A model generated the notes under the pieces. The model ran no database searches. It was not told where the DNA came from and saw only the letters and a program-made list of their open reading frames with translations. A DNA stretch of 48,930 nucleotides from contig CAAEKQ010000014.1 in NCBI GenBank assembly GCA_900756575.1, positions 1 to 48,930 on the forward strand, in the 5' to 3' direction. Numbering within the stretch: the stretch's first letter is position 1; each line of letters starts with the position of its first letter. The stretch comes from an uncultured Oscillospiraceae bacterium. Lineage in GTDB: Bacteria; Bacillota; Clostridia; Oscillospirales; Oscillospiraceae. Position numbers and translations under genes: made by a program. Of the stretch, positions 24,619-33,699 are shown one piece after another.

Positions 24619-27108
24619 TTAGGTTTTTGCCTGCATCCGGGAAAGCAGCTCCTTTCGCTTGGTGCGGGTGTCACCGGTGATTTGGAGCTTGGAGTAGATT
24701 TGGTTGATGTACTGCTTGACGGTTCCCTCAGAGAGGTAGAGCCGCTGGGCGATCTCTTTATTGCTCAGATGCTGGGCCATGAACTCCGTCAGCTCCAGTT
24801 CCCGCTGGGTCAGCACGGAAAAGCCCTCGGGATGGCGGGTGCTTTGCAGCAGCTGGGCTTGGCGCTGCTGATATGGTTCAGCCAGCGCTGTCACGTGTGT
24901 GGAAAAATCCCCGGGAGTTTCGGCAATCAGATTGGAGAGATAACGGTAGTTTTCCACAAAGGGGAGGAGAAGCTGGTCTGGCACGGCATTCTCGATTGCG
25001 GCGGCGAATATGACCTGGGCCTCGTCGTGCTTTCCAAGCATTTCATAGGCTGCGGCGGTTTGCAGCTGAATATGGAGTGCAACGAGAGAATAGTGCAGAC
25101 TGTCGCAGACGGCCAGCAGACCTTCGCTCCGGGCAATGACCTTGGCATAGGCTCCCTGCACCAGATACACTTGATTTTCAACAAGATCCATCATGGGTTT
25201 GCCGGGGGCCAAAAAGTTTACCGTGGACAGCTGATGCTCCCGGAACAGGGGCGGAATCTGCTCCTCCTGACCCAGCAGCGCATCATAATAGGCGCAAATG
25301 CTGTCGAAAATATTGACCCATGTGACGTTATGCTGCTCCAGAAGCAGCTTCCGCCGGGCGGCAATGGAAAACTGCGGCGTCCAATCTGCGGCAAGGGACA
25401 ATCGAAGAGATAGAAAATCGCAGCACAGGGCAATGCTTTCCTGGCCGTTTCCGGCTATCTGTGCATAGGCCCGCTCCAGCTCAATGGCCGCATCGGCGAA
25501 GCGTCCCTGCATAAATTCGGATTCCGCATCCATTACGGTTTCCGCGCCTTTCCCGTGGCCGCCTGTGATTTTATAGTAGTGGGGCATACAGTCGCGCATT
25601 TTCTGTCGCTCCCGAGAAAGTGCGCCGGGGGCCCGATGGAACATCATCAGCACCGAGGGGGAGCCAAACGTCCAGCCACCAGAGGTTTGAATGCTAATGG
25701 CCGGGCGAGTCATTTGGGCGCTGGCGCTGCGGTGGAGGGCGCTCATTTTGCTGATGTCGTTGTACATGAGGAAGCTCATGATGAGATCCCGCTCCCCCAG
25801 CAGATTGCCCCGCTGCTTAGCGGAAAACTCGGGATGGGCTGCAATGGAAGCCATAAGCAGCCGCTCCAGCTCCAGCATTTCGGGGATGCGCTTCCAGTTA
25901 AACATCACTCGCATGAGCACTAAAATGGAAAAGGGATGGGCCATGAGCCGATCCTCCGGGCAGGAATCCAGCCAGCGGAGCACATCCTCCGGCTTCAGGC
26001 TGCTGAGTAAAATGCCCGCATCCAGCTGCACCACCTGAAGAAGCCCGTCGTTGTTCTCTGCGGCCCGGTAGAAGCGCATGGCGTGGAGATACTGCTGATG
26101 CTCGGTGTACCACTGCCCATAGCGGTTTTGATAGATTTTCTGGGTTTCCCGGGGCAGTTCGGAGAAGCAGCGGACGGCGCATTCCTTCATCATGTGGTGG
26201 AATCGGAATGATGTGCCGTCGGACAGGCGGCGCACAAAGGCGTTCTGCTCCGTCAACGCGGAAAGCAGGGCGCGGGTAGCGGGTTTTTCGGTGATAAATA
26301 CCGCCATTTCTGTGGTGAATTCGTCGGCTAGACCCATAATGGCCAAGAATTCCCGCTGACCCTCCGGCAGAGGATCCAGCATGGCGGTGGCAAACATCTC
26401 ATAGATATCGGATTGGGTATCCGGCAGGGATCCGTGCTGCATAAACGAGCAGAGGTTCAGATACACCGCGGAGAACCACCCCTCGCTGGAGTGCAGCAGA
26501 GAAGAAATCTGGCTGTCGCTGAGCTCCGTGCCGCAGCGATGGGCATAGATCGAAAGCTCCGTATGGTTCAGGCGCAGCTGATCCACGGTGATCTGGTGAA
26601 GATGCCGTCCCAGCCGGAGAATATCGCCTCCGGAGAGAAAACGATCACGGCTGGCAATGATAAAATGCGCCTGCGGGGGCAGCCGGAATACCAGATTGCA
26701 TAGAAATCCCGTGACCCGGTTGTCGGTGAGCAGGTGAAAATCGTCGATGAAAATATAGCAGGGGATGGAATCCGACAGCGTATGGCAGAGCTCATCCATA
26801 AACAGGCTGGCGCTGGCGGCATCTGTGGGGCAGGCATAGTCCCGCAGAAGGTCGATGCCGCTGTGGACAAAGGCATCCTGGACGCTTTTCCAGAAGATCG
26901 TCAGGTTGTCCGAATAGACGCTGATGCGAACCACGCGAATGTCCTCCACCTTGGCCCGCTCCTTCAGGTACCAGCTGACGGCGGTAGTTTTGCCATAGCC
27001 CATAGGGGCCACCACGGTGGTAAGGGCGCAGTGGGAGATGGGACGCAGACACTCCTGCATCCGCTCTGAGATGTAAATGGTGCTAAGATTCCACTTCCGT
27101 TTTGCCAT
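24619..27108 (-). CDS. MalT-type LuxR-family ATP-dependent transcriptional regulator
   Basis: 829 residues. The N-terminal STAND ATPase has Walker A APMGYGKTT (34-42) and Walker B CYIFIDDFHLL. A long helical, TPR-like region follows, and a LuxR helix-turn-helix closes the protein (LTQRELELTEFMAQHLSNKE, IAQRLYLSEGTVKQYINQIY). MalT relatives bind ATP and an inducer, oligomerise and activate transcription. The inducer here is unknown. AAGGAGG lies upstream of the ATG. Targets might be the downstream lipoprotein operon, but a strong hairpin separates them, so this is only a positional guess. Confidence 0.92.
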   Translation of the reverse strand: MAKRKWNLSTIYISERMQECLRPISHCALTTVVAPMGYGKTTAVSWYLKERAKVEDIRVVRISVYSDNLTIFWKSVQDAFVHSGIDLLRDYACPTDAASASLFMDELCHTLSDSIPCYIFIDDFHLLTDNRVTGFLCNLVFRLPPQAHFIIASRDRFLSGGDILRLGRHLHQITVDQLRLNHTELSIYAHRCGTELSDSQISSLLHSSEGWFSAVYLNLCSFMQHGSLPDTQSDIYEMFATAMLDPLPEGQREFLAIMGLADEFTTEMAVFITEKPATRALLSALTEQNAFVRRLSDGTSFRFHHMMKECAVRCFSELPRETQKIYQNRYGQWYTEHQQYLHAMRFYRAAENNDGLLQVVQLDAGILLSSLKPEDVLRWLDSCPEDRLMAHPFSILVLMRVMFNWKRIPEMLELERLLMASIAAHPEFSAKQRGNLLGERDLIMSFLMYNDISKMSALHRSASAQMTRPAISIQTSGGWTFGSPSVLMMFHRAPGALSRERQKMRDCMPHYYKITGGHGKGAETVMDAESEFMQGRFADAAIELERAYAQIAGNGQESIALCCDFLSLRLSLAADWTPQFSIAARRKLLLEQHNVTWVNIFDSICAYYDALLGQEEQIPPLFREHQLSTVNFLAPGKPMMDLVENQVYLVQGAYAKVIARSEGLLAVCDSLHYSLVALHIQLQTAAAYEMLGKHDEAQVIFAAAIENAVPDQLLLPFVENYRYLSNLIAETPGDFSTHVTALAEPYQQRQAQLLQSTRHPEGFSVLTQRELELTEFMAQHLSNKEIAQRLYLSEGTVKQYINQIYSKLQITGDTRTKRKELLSRMQAKT

Positions 27109-27321
27109 CGTGCATCCTCCTTGCCTCGCCCGCCGGGGGGGAAGCCTATGATAGGCCCATCACAGAAAAGATTCCGTGTGGGCGTTCAATCGTAATTCTT
27201 CAGACATAATAAGTATGCTTCCTTTTCTAAATGTCAGGTTGCAGTGTAACATTCGTGGAGCGGAAAGTCAATGCCCTGCTTGGAATGAAAATCGAAATTT
27301 ACAGTATGTTCTTCTTCCGTG

Positions 27322-27896
27322 CAGGATAGAATACGAAAATCGGCGAATGAAGTGTTTAATGTGCATGTCAATGAATAGAGCATTATGTGCTGCATTGCTT
27401 TCGGACTGATCCGGCGTTTGTACCGGAGCTGGAGCTTGTGATGGAACTGGATGGCACGCTGATTGGACATATTATGTATGCGCGGTCAGAGATTGCGTGC
27501 AGTGATGGGCGAGCCCTGCCGATTATGACCTTTGGGCCGATCAGCATTGCCCCTGAATACAAGCGGCAAGGCTATGGAAAGTGTCTGCTGGACTACTCTA
27601 TGGAAAAGGCAAAGGAAATGGGAGCGGGTGCGCTGGCCATTACTGGCAACATTCTGTTCTATGGGAAATCCGGCTTTGTTCCGGCAAAATCCAAGGGCAT
27701 CCGCTATGCCGACGACCCGGATGCAAGCTACCTCTTGATTAAGGAACTGACTCCAGGCTTCCTGAGCGGAATCTCCGGAACCTATAAAGACCCAGAGGGG
27801 TATTTTGTCTGCGAGCGCGATCCGGATGGGTTTGCACAATTTGAAGCTACATTTCCGGAGAAAGAGAAGCAAAAACTGCCGGGACAGCTGGTCTGA
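27322..27896 (+). pseudogene. Broken GNAT acetyltransferase
   Basis: From about 27375 the frame reads EHYVLHCFRTDPAFVPELEL and continues through typical GNAT core (FGPISIAPEYKRQGYGKCLLD, NILFYGKSGFVPA) to a stop at 27896. The preceding part of the family pattern, SANEVFNVHV, is in another frame (27340-27369), ending in TAG; about four bases are missing at 27370-27377. No start codon with a ribosome binding site fits the downstream frame. A shortened functional protein starting at GTG 27387 cannot be excluded. The 27109-27321 stretch holds nothing recognisable. Confidence 0.65.
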
Positions 27897-27996
27897 ACAG
27901 AAACAAGCGTGGAAAAGCCGCGCGCCTGAGAGAAGGAAAAGCACGAAAATAAAAGGAATCGCACGACAAAAGCCAGGAGACTTGGTACAAGATTCT

Positions 27997-28825
27997 CATC
28001 GGGCCGGGCGGAGGACCCATGCCCTTCGGCGGCTCCATGCCTTCGGGCAGATCCATCATAGGAGGCGGCTCTATGCCCTTGTCCGGATCGCCAACCGTGG
28101 TGTCCATGACAATTCCCTTCTCCGCCATTTCACGAATCATATCCTCTGGCATGGGGTCAGCGGGGGTATGAGCCAGCTCGTCTACGCCTGCATCCAGCAT
28201 AAACCGTGCGCCCTTGCAGTTCCCGATGTGGGCGGCCACCCACATGCCGAGTTCATGGGCGCGGGTACAAATGGCTTTTGCCATGTCCGGAGTCAGATGG
28301 GGCGTTTGTTCCATGGAGCCGTCGTGAATGCCGATTTTGATGCCCGGATAGCCCAAATTATGGGCCAGGGTTACCGCATCCGCAGCCTCAGCTGGATTGG
28401 TAATGAGATTGCCCACCGGATGGTTCGGTATGGGCCCGGCACCGTAACCGCCCGCCACGTCAATGTATTTGCCCGTAGCCACCACATGGGCGGTGCCGGA
28501 CTTTTGATTGTTTTCCCGGATCCACTGGGCATAGTCCTGCTGAGAAAGGGTAGAGAGCATTCCCAGTTCCCGAACGGTGGTAACGCCGTTATAAGCCCAG
28601 GCCCGCACGGCGTCCTCCTTAAAGGCGCGATCATCCACGGCTACATGGACATGAGCGTCCACAAATCCCGGGAGAATGGTGTAGCCGCTCAGGTCGATCA
28701 CCTGGTCGACGCTACTCAAATCCGTTCCAACCGCAGGCAATGGTTGTGCCGTCGATTAAAACATCCAGCGGTGCGTGGTTATACTCGGCGTCCAGCAGCT
28801 GAGCGTTTTTCAAAAGATAGGTCAT
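27997..28825 (-). pseudogene. Frameshifted and truncated amidohydrolase
   Basis: The natural start at 28825 (GGAGG nearby) reads MTYLLKNAQLLDAEYNHAPL then VLIDGTTIA and hits a stop after a frameshift near 28740. The following frame continues DQVIDLSGYTILPGFVDAHV HV, with the metal-binding HVH of amidohydrolases, then GVTTVRELG, IKIGIHDGS, AHELGMWVAAHI and DAGVDELAH. Homology stops near 27997; the C-terminal third with the last metal ligand is gone and the frame runs into unrelated sequence. It resembles imidazolonepropionase-like peptidase/amidohydrolases. Confidence 0.8.
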
Positions 28826-28837
28826 AACGGGGCCTCC

Positions 28838-28966
28838 TTAATATGCAATATAGTTGGGCTTTGCGGTGCGGTATTGTTCCACCAGTGCATCCCAGTCCCT
28901 GGGCAGACGGATCTTCGCGCAGGAGGGGTCGCCGTGGTCTCCGCTGCCGCCCAATACCGTCACCAT
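28838..28966 (-). pseudogene. C-terminal fragment of an unidentified gene
   Basis: A 42-residue frame MVTVLGGSGDHGDPSCAKIR that continues LPRDWDALVEQYRTAKPNYI and ends AY. It ends 12 bases before the amidohydrolase start, as an upstream operon partner would, and upstream of the ATG the frame meets TGA with no ribosome binding site. I do not recognise the family. It is most likely the tail of a gene whose body was lost in the same decay. Confidence 0.5.
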
Positions 28967-29189
28967 GCAGTTTGCCCTTTTTCAGAAAATGGGGCAGAAA
29001 TGCAAAGCTATAATGGCTATTTTGCACTGGAATCGCCTTAACTAAGCAAAAAATGGCTAATAGCTCGAATAGGGACAGAATTAACCCGATTTGTTCAGAG
29101 GTTCCCTAAGACCAACCACGCACGGGTTCAGCCCGTGCCTCTCTTGAACTAAAAAGTGTACCACATTTGTACCACAATATAAAAAATCC

Positions 29190-29218
29190 CCTGTGATATG
29201 TGTGACGCATATCACAGG
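29190..29218 (-). terminator. Strong hairpin in the gene-free stretch 28967-29309
   Basis: CCTGTGATATG (29190-29200) and CATATCACAGG (29208-29218) pair perfectly, and the A-run at 29181-29186 gives a T-run on the minus strand. A smaller hairpin GCACGGG/CCCGTGC lies at 29120-29138. No coding sequence is supported across 28967-29309. Confidence 0.7.
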
Positions 29219-29309
29219 ATACGGACTGAACAGTCAGTATAAAATTTGTGCAATATAGCAGAAATCACGGCTTATACATAGTAGAAAACCGTGAAATCAA
29301 CCTAAACCA

Positions 29310-29337
29310 TGGAGCTGCTAGCCAGATTCGAACTGGC
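29310..29337 (-). repeat. Duplicated 3' end of tRNA-Thr (att-like repeat)
   Basis: The 28 bases TGGAGCTGCTAGCC...AACTGGC are identical to 29461-29488, the 3' part of the complete tRNA-Thr gene including CCA and the T arm. The sequence upstream on the minus strand does not fold into the remaining tRNA. A 17-bp inverted copy of the tRNA segment AACTGGCGACCTCATCC also occurs at 29396-29412. Confidence 0.75.
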
Positions 29338-29424
29338 CACCGTGTCCCATGGGCCGGGGCCCCATGGGAGCCCTCCGACCTCGCAATTGAAAAGCGGATG
29401 AGGTCGCCAGTTTTGCCCGGAAAG

Positions 29425-29456
29425 CAAAAATCTCCGCATCAAATAGATACGGAGAA
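29425..29456 (-). terminator. Terminator of tRNA-Thr
   Basis: TCTCCG (29431-29436) pairs with CGGAGA (29450-29455); on the minus strand a T-run follows. It starts five bases after the tRNA end. Confidence 0.65.
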
Positions 29457-29460
29457 AATT

Positions 29461-29536
<76 letters not shown>

Positions 29537-29555
29537 AGATTCATTTAGCTTGACT

Positions 29556-29584
29556 ATTATAAAAAATAACTTGGAATTTGTCAA
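29556..29584 (-). promoter_or_regulatory. Consensus promoter of tRNA-Thr
   Basis: The minus strand has TTGACA (29584-29579), 17 bases and TATAAT (29561-29556), ending 20 bases before the tRNA. Confidence 0.9.
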
Positions 29585-29610
29585 GCATAAATTGTACTTT
29601 TTTCGCCGGG

Positions 29611-29640
29611 GAAGACCGCCGTGGTTATGCGGCGGTCTTC
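29611..29640 (-). terminator. Hairpin overlapping the spoIVB stop codon
   Basis: GAAGACCGCCG and CGGCGGTCTTC arms with the stop codon in the loop. No T-run follows on the minus strand, so termination may be inefficient; the stem is similar to the one after clpB. Confidence 0.55.
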
Positions 29641-30587
29641 AGCATATTCTCAATGAAAATTCCGTAGCCTGTGGTGGGATCGGATACCAGCACATGGGTC
29701 ACTGCGCCGATGAGCTTTCCGTTTTGCAGAATCGGGCTACCGCTCATGCCCTGAACGATGCCGCCGGTGCGTTCCAGTAGTCTTTGATCGGTAACCTCCA
29801 GCATCATATTGCGCCCGGTGCCGTCGTCCATGGGGTATAGCCGGATGATTTTGACGGCATAATGCTCCACCTGATCGCCGTCTACATTACATAGAATTTC
29901 TGCATCGCCGGTGGTGATTTCGCCTCGATCCGCCACGGAGACCTCCTCGCCGTCAGGCGCGCTGTTCAGTGTTCCAAATATGCCGCACGGGGTATTGCGG
30001 GTGATGGAGCCCAGTACCAGGCTGCTGTTAAATGCGCCCTGGAGCATCCCCGGTGCGCCACTTGTGCCTCTTTCCACATCCATCACGGTGGCCTTACAGA
30101 TAAATCCCTCCCGAATGGGGAACAATTTGGAGGAAGCCACATCGGTGATGCCGTGGCCCAGTGCGCCGAACACGGACGTGGCGGGATCATAATAGGTAAT
30201 GGTGCCGATGCCGGCCATTTCCGCCTTCACGTTCGCGCCGATTTGATAAAAACCGTCTGCGTTTTTTGGACGAACCAGAAAGCTCTGCTCCCGCTGCTGC
30301 CGAAGGGCCGTCAGCGTCACCTGCGGCTTCTCCTGGAGCATGGAACGGAGGGAGGCAGGGGTCTCCACCGGCTCGCCGTCAACCTTAATAATGAGGTCGC
30401 CCCGGTGCAGACCGCTTTCCTTGGCCGGGGAATCCTCGGAGAAGCCCACCACCATCAGTCCGCTGCACTGCACGTCGATCCCAACGGCCTTTCCCACGGC
30501 GACAACCTCGGTTGGCGTGGCGGCGTAGGATTTGATGCCGAAAAACAGAAACAGACACAGTGCCGTCAATGTCATTCGTTTTTTCAA
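29625..30587 (-). CDS. spoIVB: SpoIVB peptidase (S55 family)
   Basis: 320 residues: a signal-like membrane segment (1-22), a PDZ domain (about 43-105, with SGLHRGDLIIKVDGEPV) and the S55 protease domain with catalytic His145 in ALGHGI and Ser282 in GMSGSPI. In Bacillus the protein is secreted from the forespore and triggers pro-sigma-K processing in the mother cell. It is shorter than the 426-residue Bacillus protein, mainly at the N-terminus. It is strong evidence that the organism, or its recent ancestor, sporulates. The gene is alone on the minus strand. Confidence 0.95.
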   Translation of the reverse strand: MKKRMTLTALCLFLFFGIKSYAATPTEVVAVGKAVGIDVQCSGLMVVGFSEDSPAKESGLHRGDLIIKVDGEPVETPASLRSMLQEKPQVTLTALRQQREQSFLVRPKNADGFYQIGANVKAEMAGIGTITYYDPATSVFGALGHGITDVASSKLFPIREGFICKATVMDVERGTSGAPGMLQGAFNSSLVLGSITRNTPCGIFGTLNSAPDGEEVSVADRGEITTGDAEILCNVDGDQVEHYAVKIIRLYPMDDGTGRNMMLEVTDQRLLERTGGIVQGMSGSPILQNGKLIGAVTHVLVSDPTTGYGIFIENMLKTAA

Positions 30588-30821
30588 AATCTGCTCATCC
30601 TCTCTGCTGAATTTCTCTCGGTTTTAATATGCCGGTTTTCGAGAAAACTAGACAGAATTTATTGCTGAAATGTTGGGAAACAGCGATAAAACAAACCGAT
30701 ATTGTTATTTTCTGCGGGGAAAATGTTCATGGAATAATGCAATCCACGGATGATAAATCCAGGCGAAATCCTTGGTCACAATTGGAAAATAAGAAATTCA
30801 AAAATCGTTTACAAATACCTA

Positions 30822-30850
30822 TTGACAATCCGGGAATTGCGCGGTACTAT
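30822..30850 (+). promoter_or_regulatory. clpB promoter
   Basis: TTGACA (30822-30827), 17 bases, TACTAT (30845-30850). The remainder of 30588-30821 contains no gene I can support. Confidence 0.85.
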
Positions 30851-30864
30851 GGACACAAAGAGAA

Positions 30865-30891
30865 TTAGCACTCGAAGACAAAGAGTGCTAA
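30865..30891. promoter_or_regulatory. CIRCE operator (HrcA binding site)
   Basis: TTAGCACTC-N9-GAGTGCTAA, a perfect match to the CIRCE inverted repeat, placed just downstream of the expected transcription start of clpB. HrcA repression with heat-shock relief is the established mechanism. Confidence 0.97.
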
Positions 30892-30921
30892 AATACAGTT
30901 CCCCGGAAAGGAAGATGTTTT

Positions 30922-33546
30922 ATGAACGTACAGAAGCTGACTCAGAAATCCATGGAAGCCGTACAGCTTGCCCAGAATATTGCAGAAGAACATGACAACC
31001 AACAAATTGAACAGTGCCACGTACTGCTGGCCCTGATGATGCAGGACGGCGGCCTGGTGCCCCAACTGCTCACCAAGATGGGCGTGACCGCAGAGTCCGT
31101 CACCGCTGCCGCAAAGGATCTGGTATCCCGGCTGCCTGCGGTGACCGGTTCCGGCCGAGAGGCGGGCAAGGTCTATATCAACCGGGATGTAGACGCTGCC
31201 TTTGTGGAGGCCGAGCACGTTGCCGACAGTATGCGAGACGAATATGTGTCTGTGGAGCACATCCTGCTGGGCCTGATTACCAAGGCAAACAGCAGCATGA
31301 AAAAGCTCTTTGATACCTACAACATCACCAGCGAGAGCTGTCTGAAAACCCTGAAGGAAATTCGCGGCAGTGCCCGTGTGACCACCGACAATCCCGAGGG
31401 CACCTATGACGCCCTGAATAAATACGGCACCGATCTGGTCCAGCAGGCCAGAGACAAGAAGATGGATCCTGTCATTGGCCGTGACGAGGAGATCCGGAAT
31501 GTCATCCGCATTTTGTCTCGAAAGTCCAAGAATAACCCCGTTCTGATTGGCGAACCCGGTGTTGGTAAAACCGCCATTGCCGAAGGTCTTGCCCAGCGGA
31601 TTGTTCGCGGCGATGTGCCGAAGAATCTGCAAAACAAGACGATTTTCTCCCTGGATATGGGCGCACTGGTGGCCGGTGCAAAGTATCGGGGCGAATTTGA
31701 GGAGCGGTTAAAGGCCGTTTTGAACGAAGTCAAGAACAGCGAAGGCCAGATCATCCTGTTCATTGATGAGCTGCACACCATCGTAGGCGCAGGTAAAACT
31801 GAGGGCAGCATGGACGCAGGCAACCTCTTAAAGCCTATGCTGGCCCGTGGCGAGCTGCACTGTATCGGTGCCACCACCCTGGACGAGTACCGTCAATACA
31901 TTGAAAAGGATCCCGCCCTGGAGCGACGGTTCCAGACCGTACTGGTGCAGGAGCCGTCCGTTGAGGATACCATCGCCATTCTCCGTGGTCTGGAGGAGCG
32001 GTATGAGGTGTTCCATGGCGTAAAAATCACCGACCCTGCCATTGTGGCGGCAGTGACCCTGTCCAACCGTTATATTACCGACCGGTATCTGCCCGATAAG
32101 GCCATCGACCTGATTGATGAAGCCTGCGCCATGATCCGTACCGAGATGGACTCCATGCCCACCGAACTGGATCAGGTGCGCCGGAAGATCACCCAGATGG
32201 AGATCGAGGAAGCGGCCCTGAAAAACGAGGAGGATGAGCTGTCCGAAGGCCGCCTGAAGGAGCTGAGAAAAGAGCTGGCGGAGGAGCGCGATCAATTCAA
32301 CGCCATGCAGGCCAAGTGGGAAAACGAGAAAAACGCCATTGGCCGGGTGCAGAAGCTCCGGGAAGAGATCGAAAAGCTGAATCGCCAGATCGAGGAGGCC
32401 GAGCAGAACTATGACCTGGAGCACGCCGCCGAGCTGAAATACGGCAAGCTGCCGGAGGCAAAGCGGGCTTTGGAGGAAGCTGAGCAGGCCGTCCAGAACC
32501 AGAAGGGCGAGAATTCCCTGCTGCGGGATAAGGTCACGGAAAACGAAATTGCAAAGATCATTGAGCGCTGGACCGGCATCCCCGTTGCCAAGCTGGTAGA
32601 AGGGGAGAAGGAGAAGCTGCTGCACCTGGAGGATACGCTCCATCAGCGTGTCATTGGTCAGGACGAGGCCGTTCGCTCCGTGGCGGAAGCCATCATGCGT
32701 TCCCGCGCGGGCATTCAAGATCCGGATCGGCCCATTGGCAGCTTCCTGTTCCTTGGCCCCACCGGCGTGGGCAAAACCGAGCTGGCAAAGGCTCTGGCCG
32801 AGTGCCTGTTTGACGATGAAAAGAACATGGTGCGGATTGATATGTCCGAATACATGGAGAAATACAGCGTCTCCCGTCTGATCGGTGCACCTCCCGGATA
32901 TGTGGGCTATGAGGAGGGCGGTCAGCTTACCGAAGCCGTCCGTCGCCGTCCCTACAGCGTCATCCTGTTTGATGAGGTAGAGAAAGCCCATCCCGATGTG
33001 TTCAATGTATTGCTCCAGGTGCTGGACGATGGCCGAATCACCGATTCCCAGGGCCGCACCGTGGACTTTAAGAATACGATTATCATCCTGACCTCCAACC
33101 TGGGCTCTCAGTACCTGCTGGACGGCATTGGCTCGGACGGCTCCATCACCCAGGAGGCAAAGGATCAGGTGAATGCCCTGCTGAAAAAGAGCTTCCGTCC
33201 GGAGTTTCTGAACCGGCTGGACGAGATTGTGTTCTATAAGCCCCTGACCCGGGACAACATTACCAGCATCATCGACCTGCAGATGAAGGACCTGAACCGC
33301 CGCCTGGCCGACAAGCAGCTGTCCTGCCGCCTGACCCCCGAGGCAAAGCAGTTCATCATTGATGCAGCCTATGATCCGCTGTATGGCGCCCGTCCGCTGC
33401 GCCGGTACCTCCAGCATACCGTGGAAACGCTGATCGCCAAGAAGATCCTCACCGGCGATATGCCCACGGGGAGCGTATTGGAGATTCGTGTGGAGGATGG
33501 CGAGCTGACCGTTGTCGTGGTCATGGAAGCAACCATTGTCGAATAA
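30922..33546 (+). CDS. clpB: ClpB disaggregase
   Basis: 874 residues. The double Clp N-domain (1-145) is followed by AAA+ domain 1 (Walker [14 protein letters not shown] near 208), a long coiled-coil middle domain (about 410-530; [20 protein letters not shown]) and AAA+ domain 2 ([16 protein letters not shown] near 611, [16 protein letters not shown]). The middle domain and the absence of a ClpP-binding loop identify ClpB rather than ClpC or ClpA. It rescues aggregated proteins with DnaK. Control by HrcA is indicated by the CIRCE element. The ATG follows GGAAAGGAAG. Confidence 0.96.
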   Translation: MNVQKLTQKSMEAVQLAQNIAEEHDNQQIEQCHVLLALMMQDGGLVPQLLTKMGVTAESVTAAAKDLVSRLPAVTGSGREAGKVYINRDVDAAFVEAEHVADSMRDEYVSVEHILLGLITKANSSMKKLFDTYNITSESCLKTLKEIRGSARVTTDNPEGTYDALNKYGTDLVQQARDKKMDPVIGRDEEIRNVIRILSRKSKNNPVLIGEPGVGKTAIAEGLAQRIVRGDVPKNLQNKTIFSLDMGALVAGAKYRGEFEERLKAVLNEVKNSEGQIILFIDELHTIVGAGKTEGSMDAGNLLKPMLARGELHCIGATTLDEYRQYIEKDPALERRFQTVLVQEPSVEDTIAILRGLEERYEVFHGVKITDPAIVAAVTLSNRYITDRYLPDKAIDLIDEACAMIRTEMDSMPTELDQVRRKITQMEIEEAALKNEEDELSEGRLKELRKELAEERDQFNAMQAKWENEKNAIGRVQKLREEIEKLNRQIEEAEQNYDLEHAAELKYGKLPEAKRALEEAEQAVQNQKGENSLLRDKVTENEIAKIIERWTGIPVAKLVEGEKEKLLHLEDTLHQRVIGQDEAVRSVAEAIMRSRAGIQDPDRPIGSFLFLGPTGVGKTELAKALAECLFDDEKNMVRIDMSEYMEKYSVSRLIGAPPGYVGYEEGGQLTEAVRRRPYSVILFDEVEKAHPDVFNVLLQVLDDGRITDSQGRTVDFKNTIIILTSNLGSQYLLDGIGSDGSITQEAKDQVNALLKKSFRPEFLNRLDEIVFYKPLTRDNITSIIDLQMKDLNRRLADKQLSCRLTPEAKQFIIDAAYDPLYGARPLRRYLQHTVETLIAKKILTGDMPTGSVLEIRVEDGELTVVVVMEATIVE

Positions 33547-33557
33547 TTGATTTCTAT

Positions 33558-33593
33558 AAAGACCGCCGTGGTGTTGGACTGCGGCGGTCTTTT
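33558..33593 (+). terminator. clpB terminator
   Basis: AAAGACCGCCG and CGGCGGTCTTTT arms, 12 bases after the stop codon. Confidence 0.85.
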
Positions 33594-33611
33594 CCTGTAT
33601 TTGGACGTAGG

Positions 33612-33640
33612 TTGACTTTTTGGACGGCTTAAAATATAAT
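33612..33640 (+). promoter_or_regulatory. Promoter of the topoisomerase operon
   Basis: TTGACT (33612-33617), 17 bases, TATAAT (33635-33640), leaving a leader of about 55 bases. Confidence 0.85.
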
Positions 33641-33699
33641 ACAGATAAAATGTAAATTGGCGTTCTATGCCCAAACACAAAATTCGATGGGGGAACAAC

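Noticed and set aside
29310..29420. A second, intron-containing or divergent tRNA-Thr
   Set aside because: Only the T arm, acceptor 3' strand and CCA are present; no D arm or anticodon stem can be formed from the flanking sequence.
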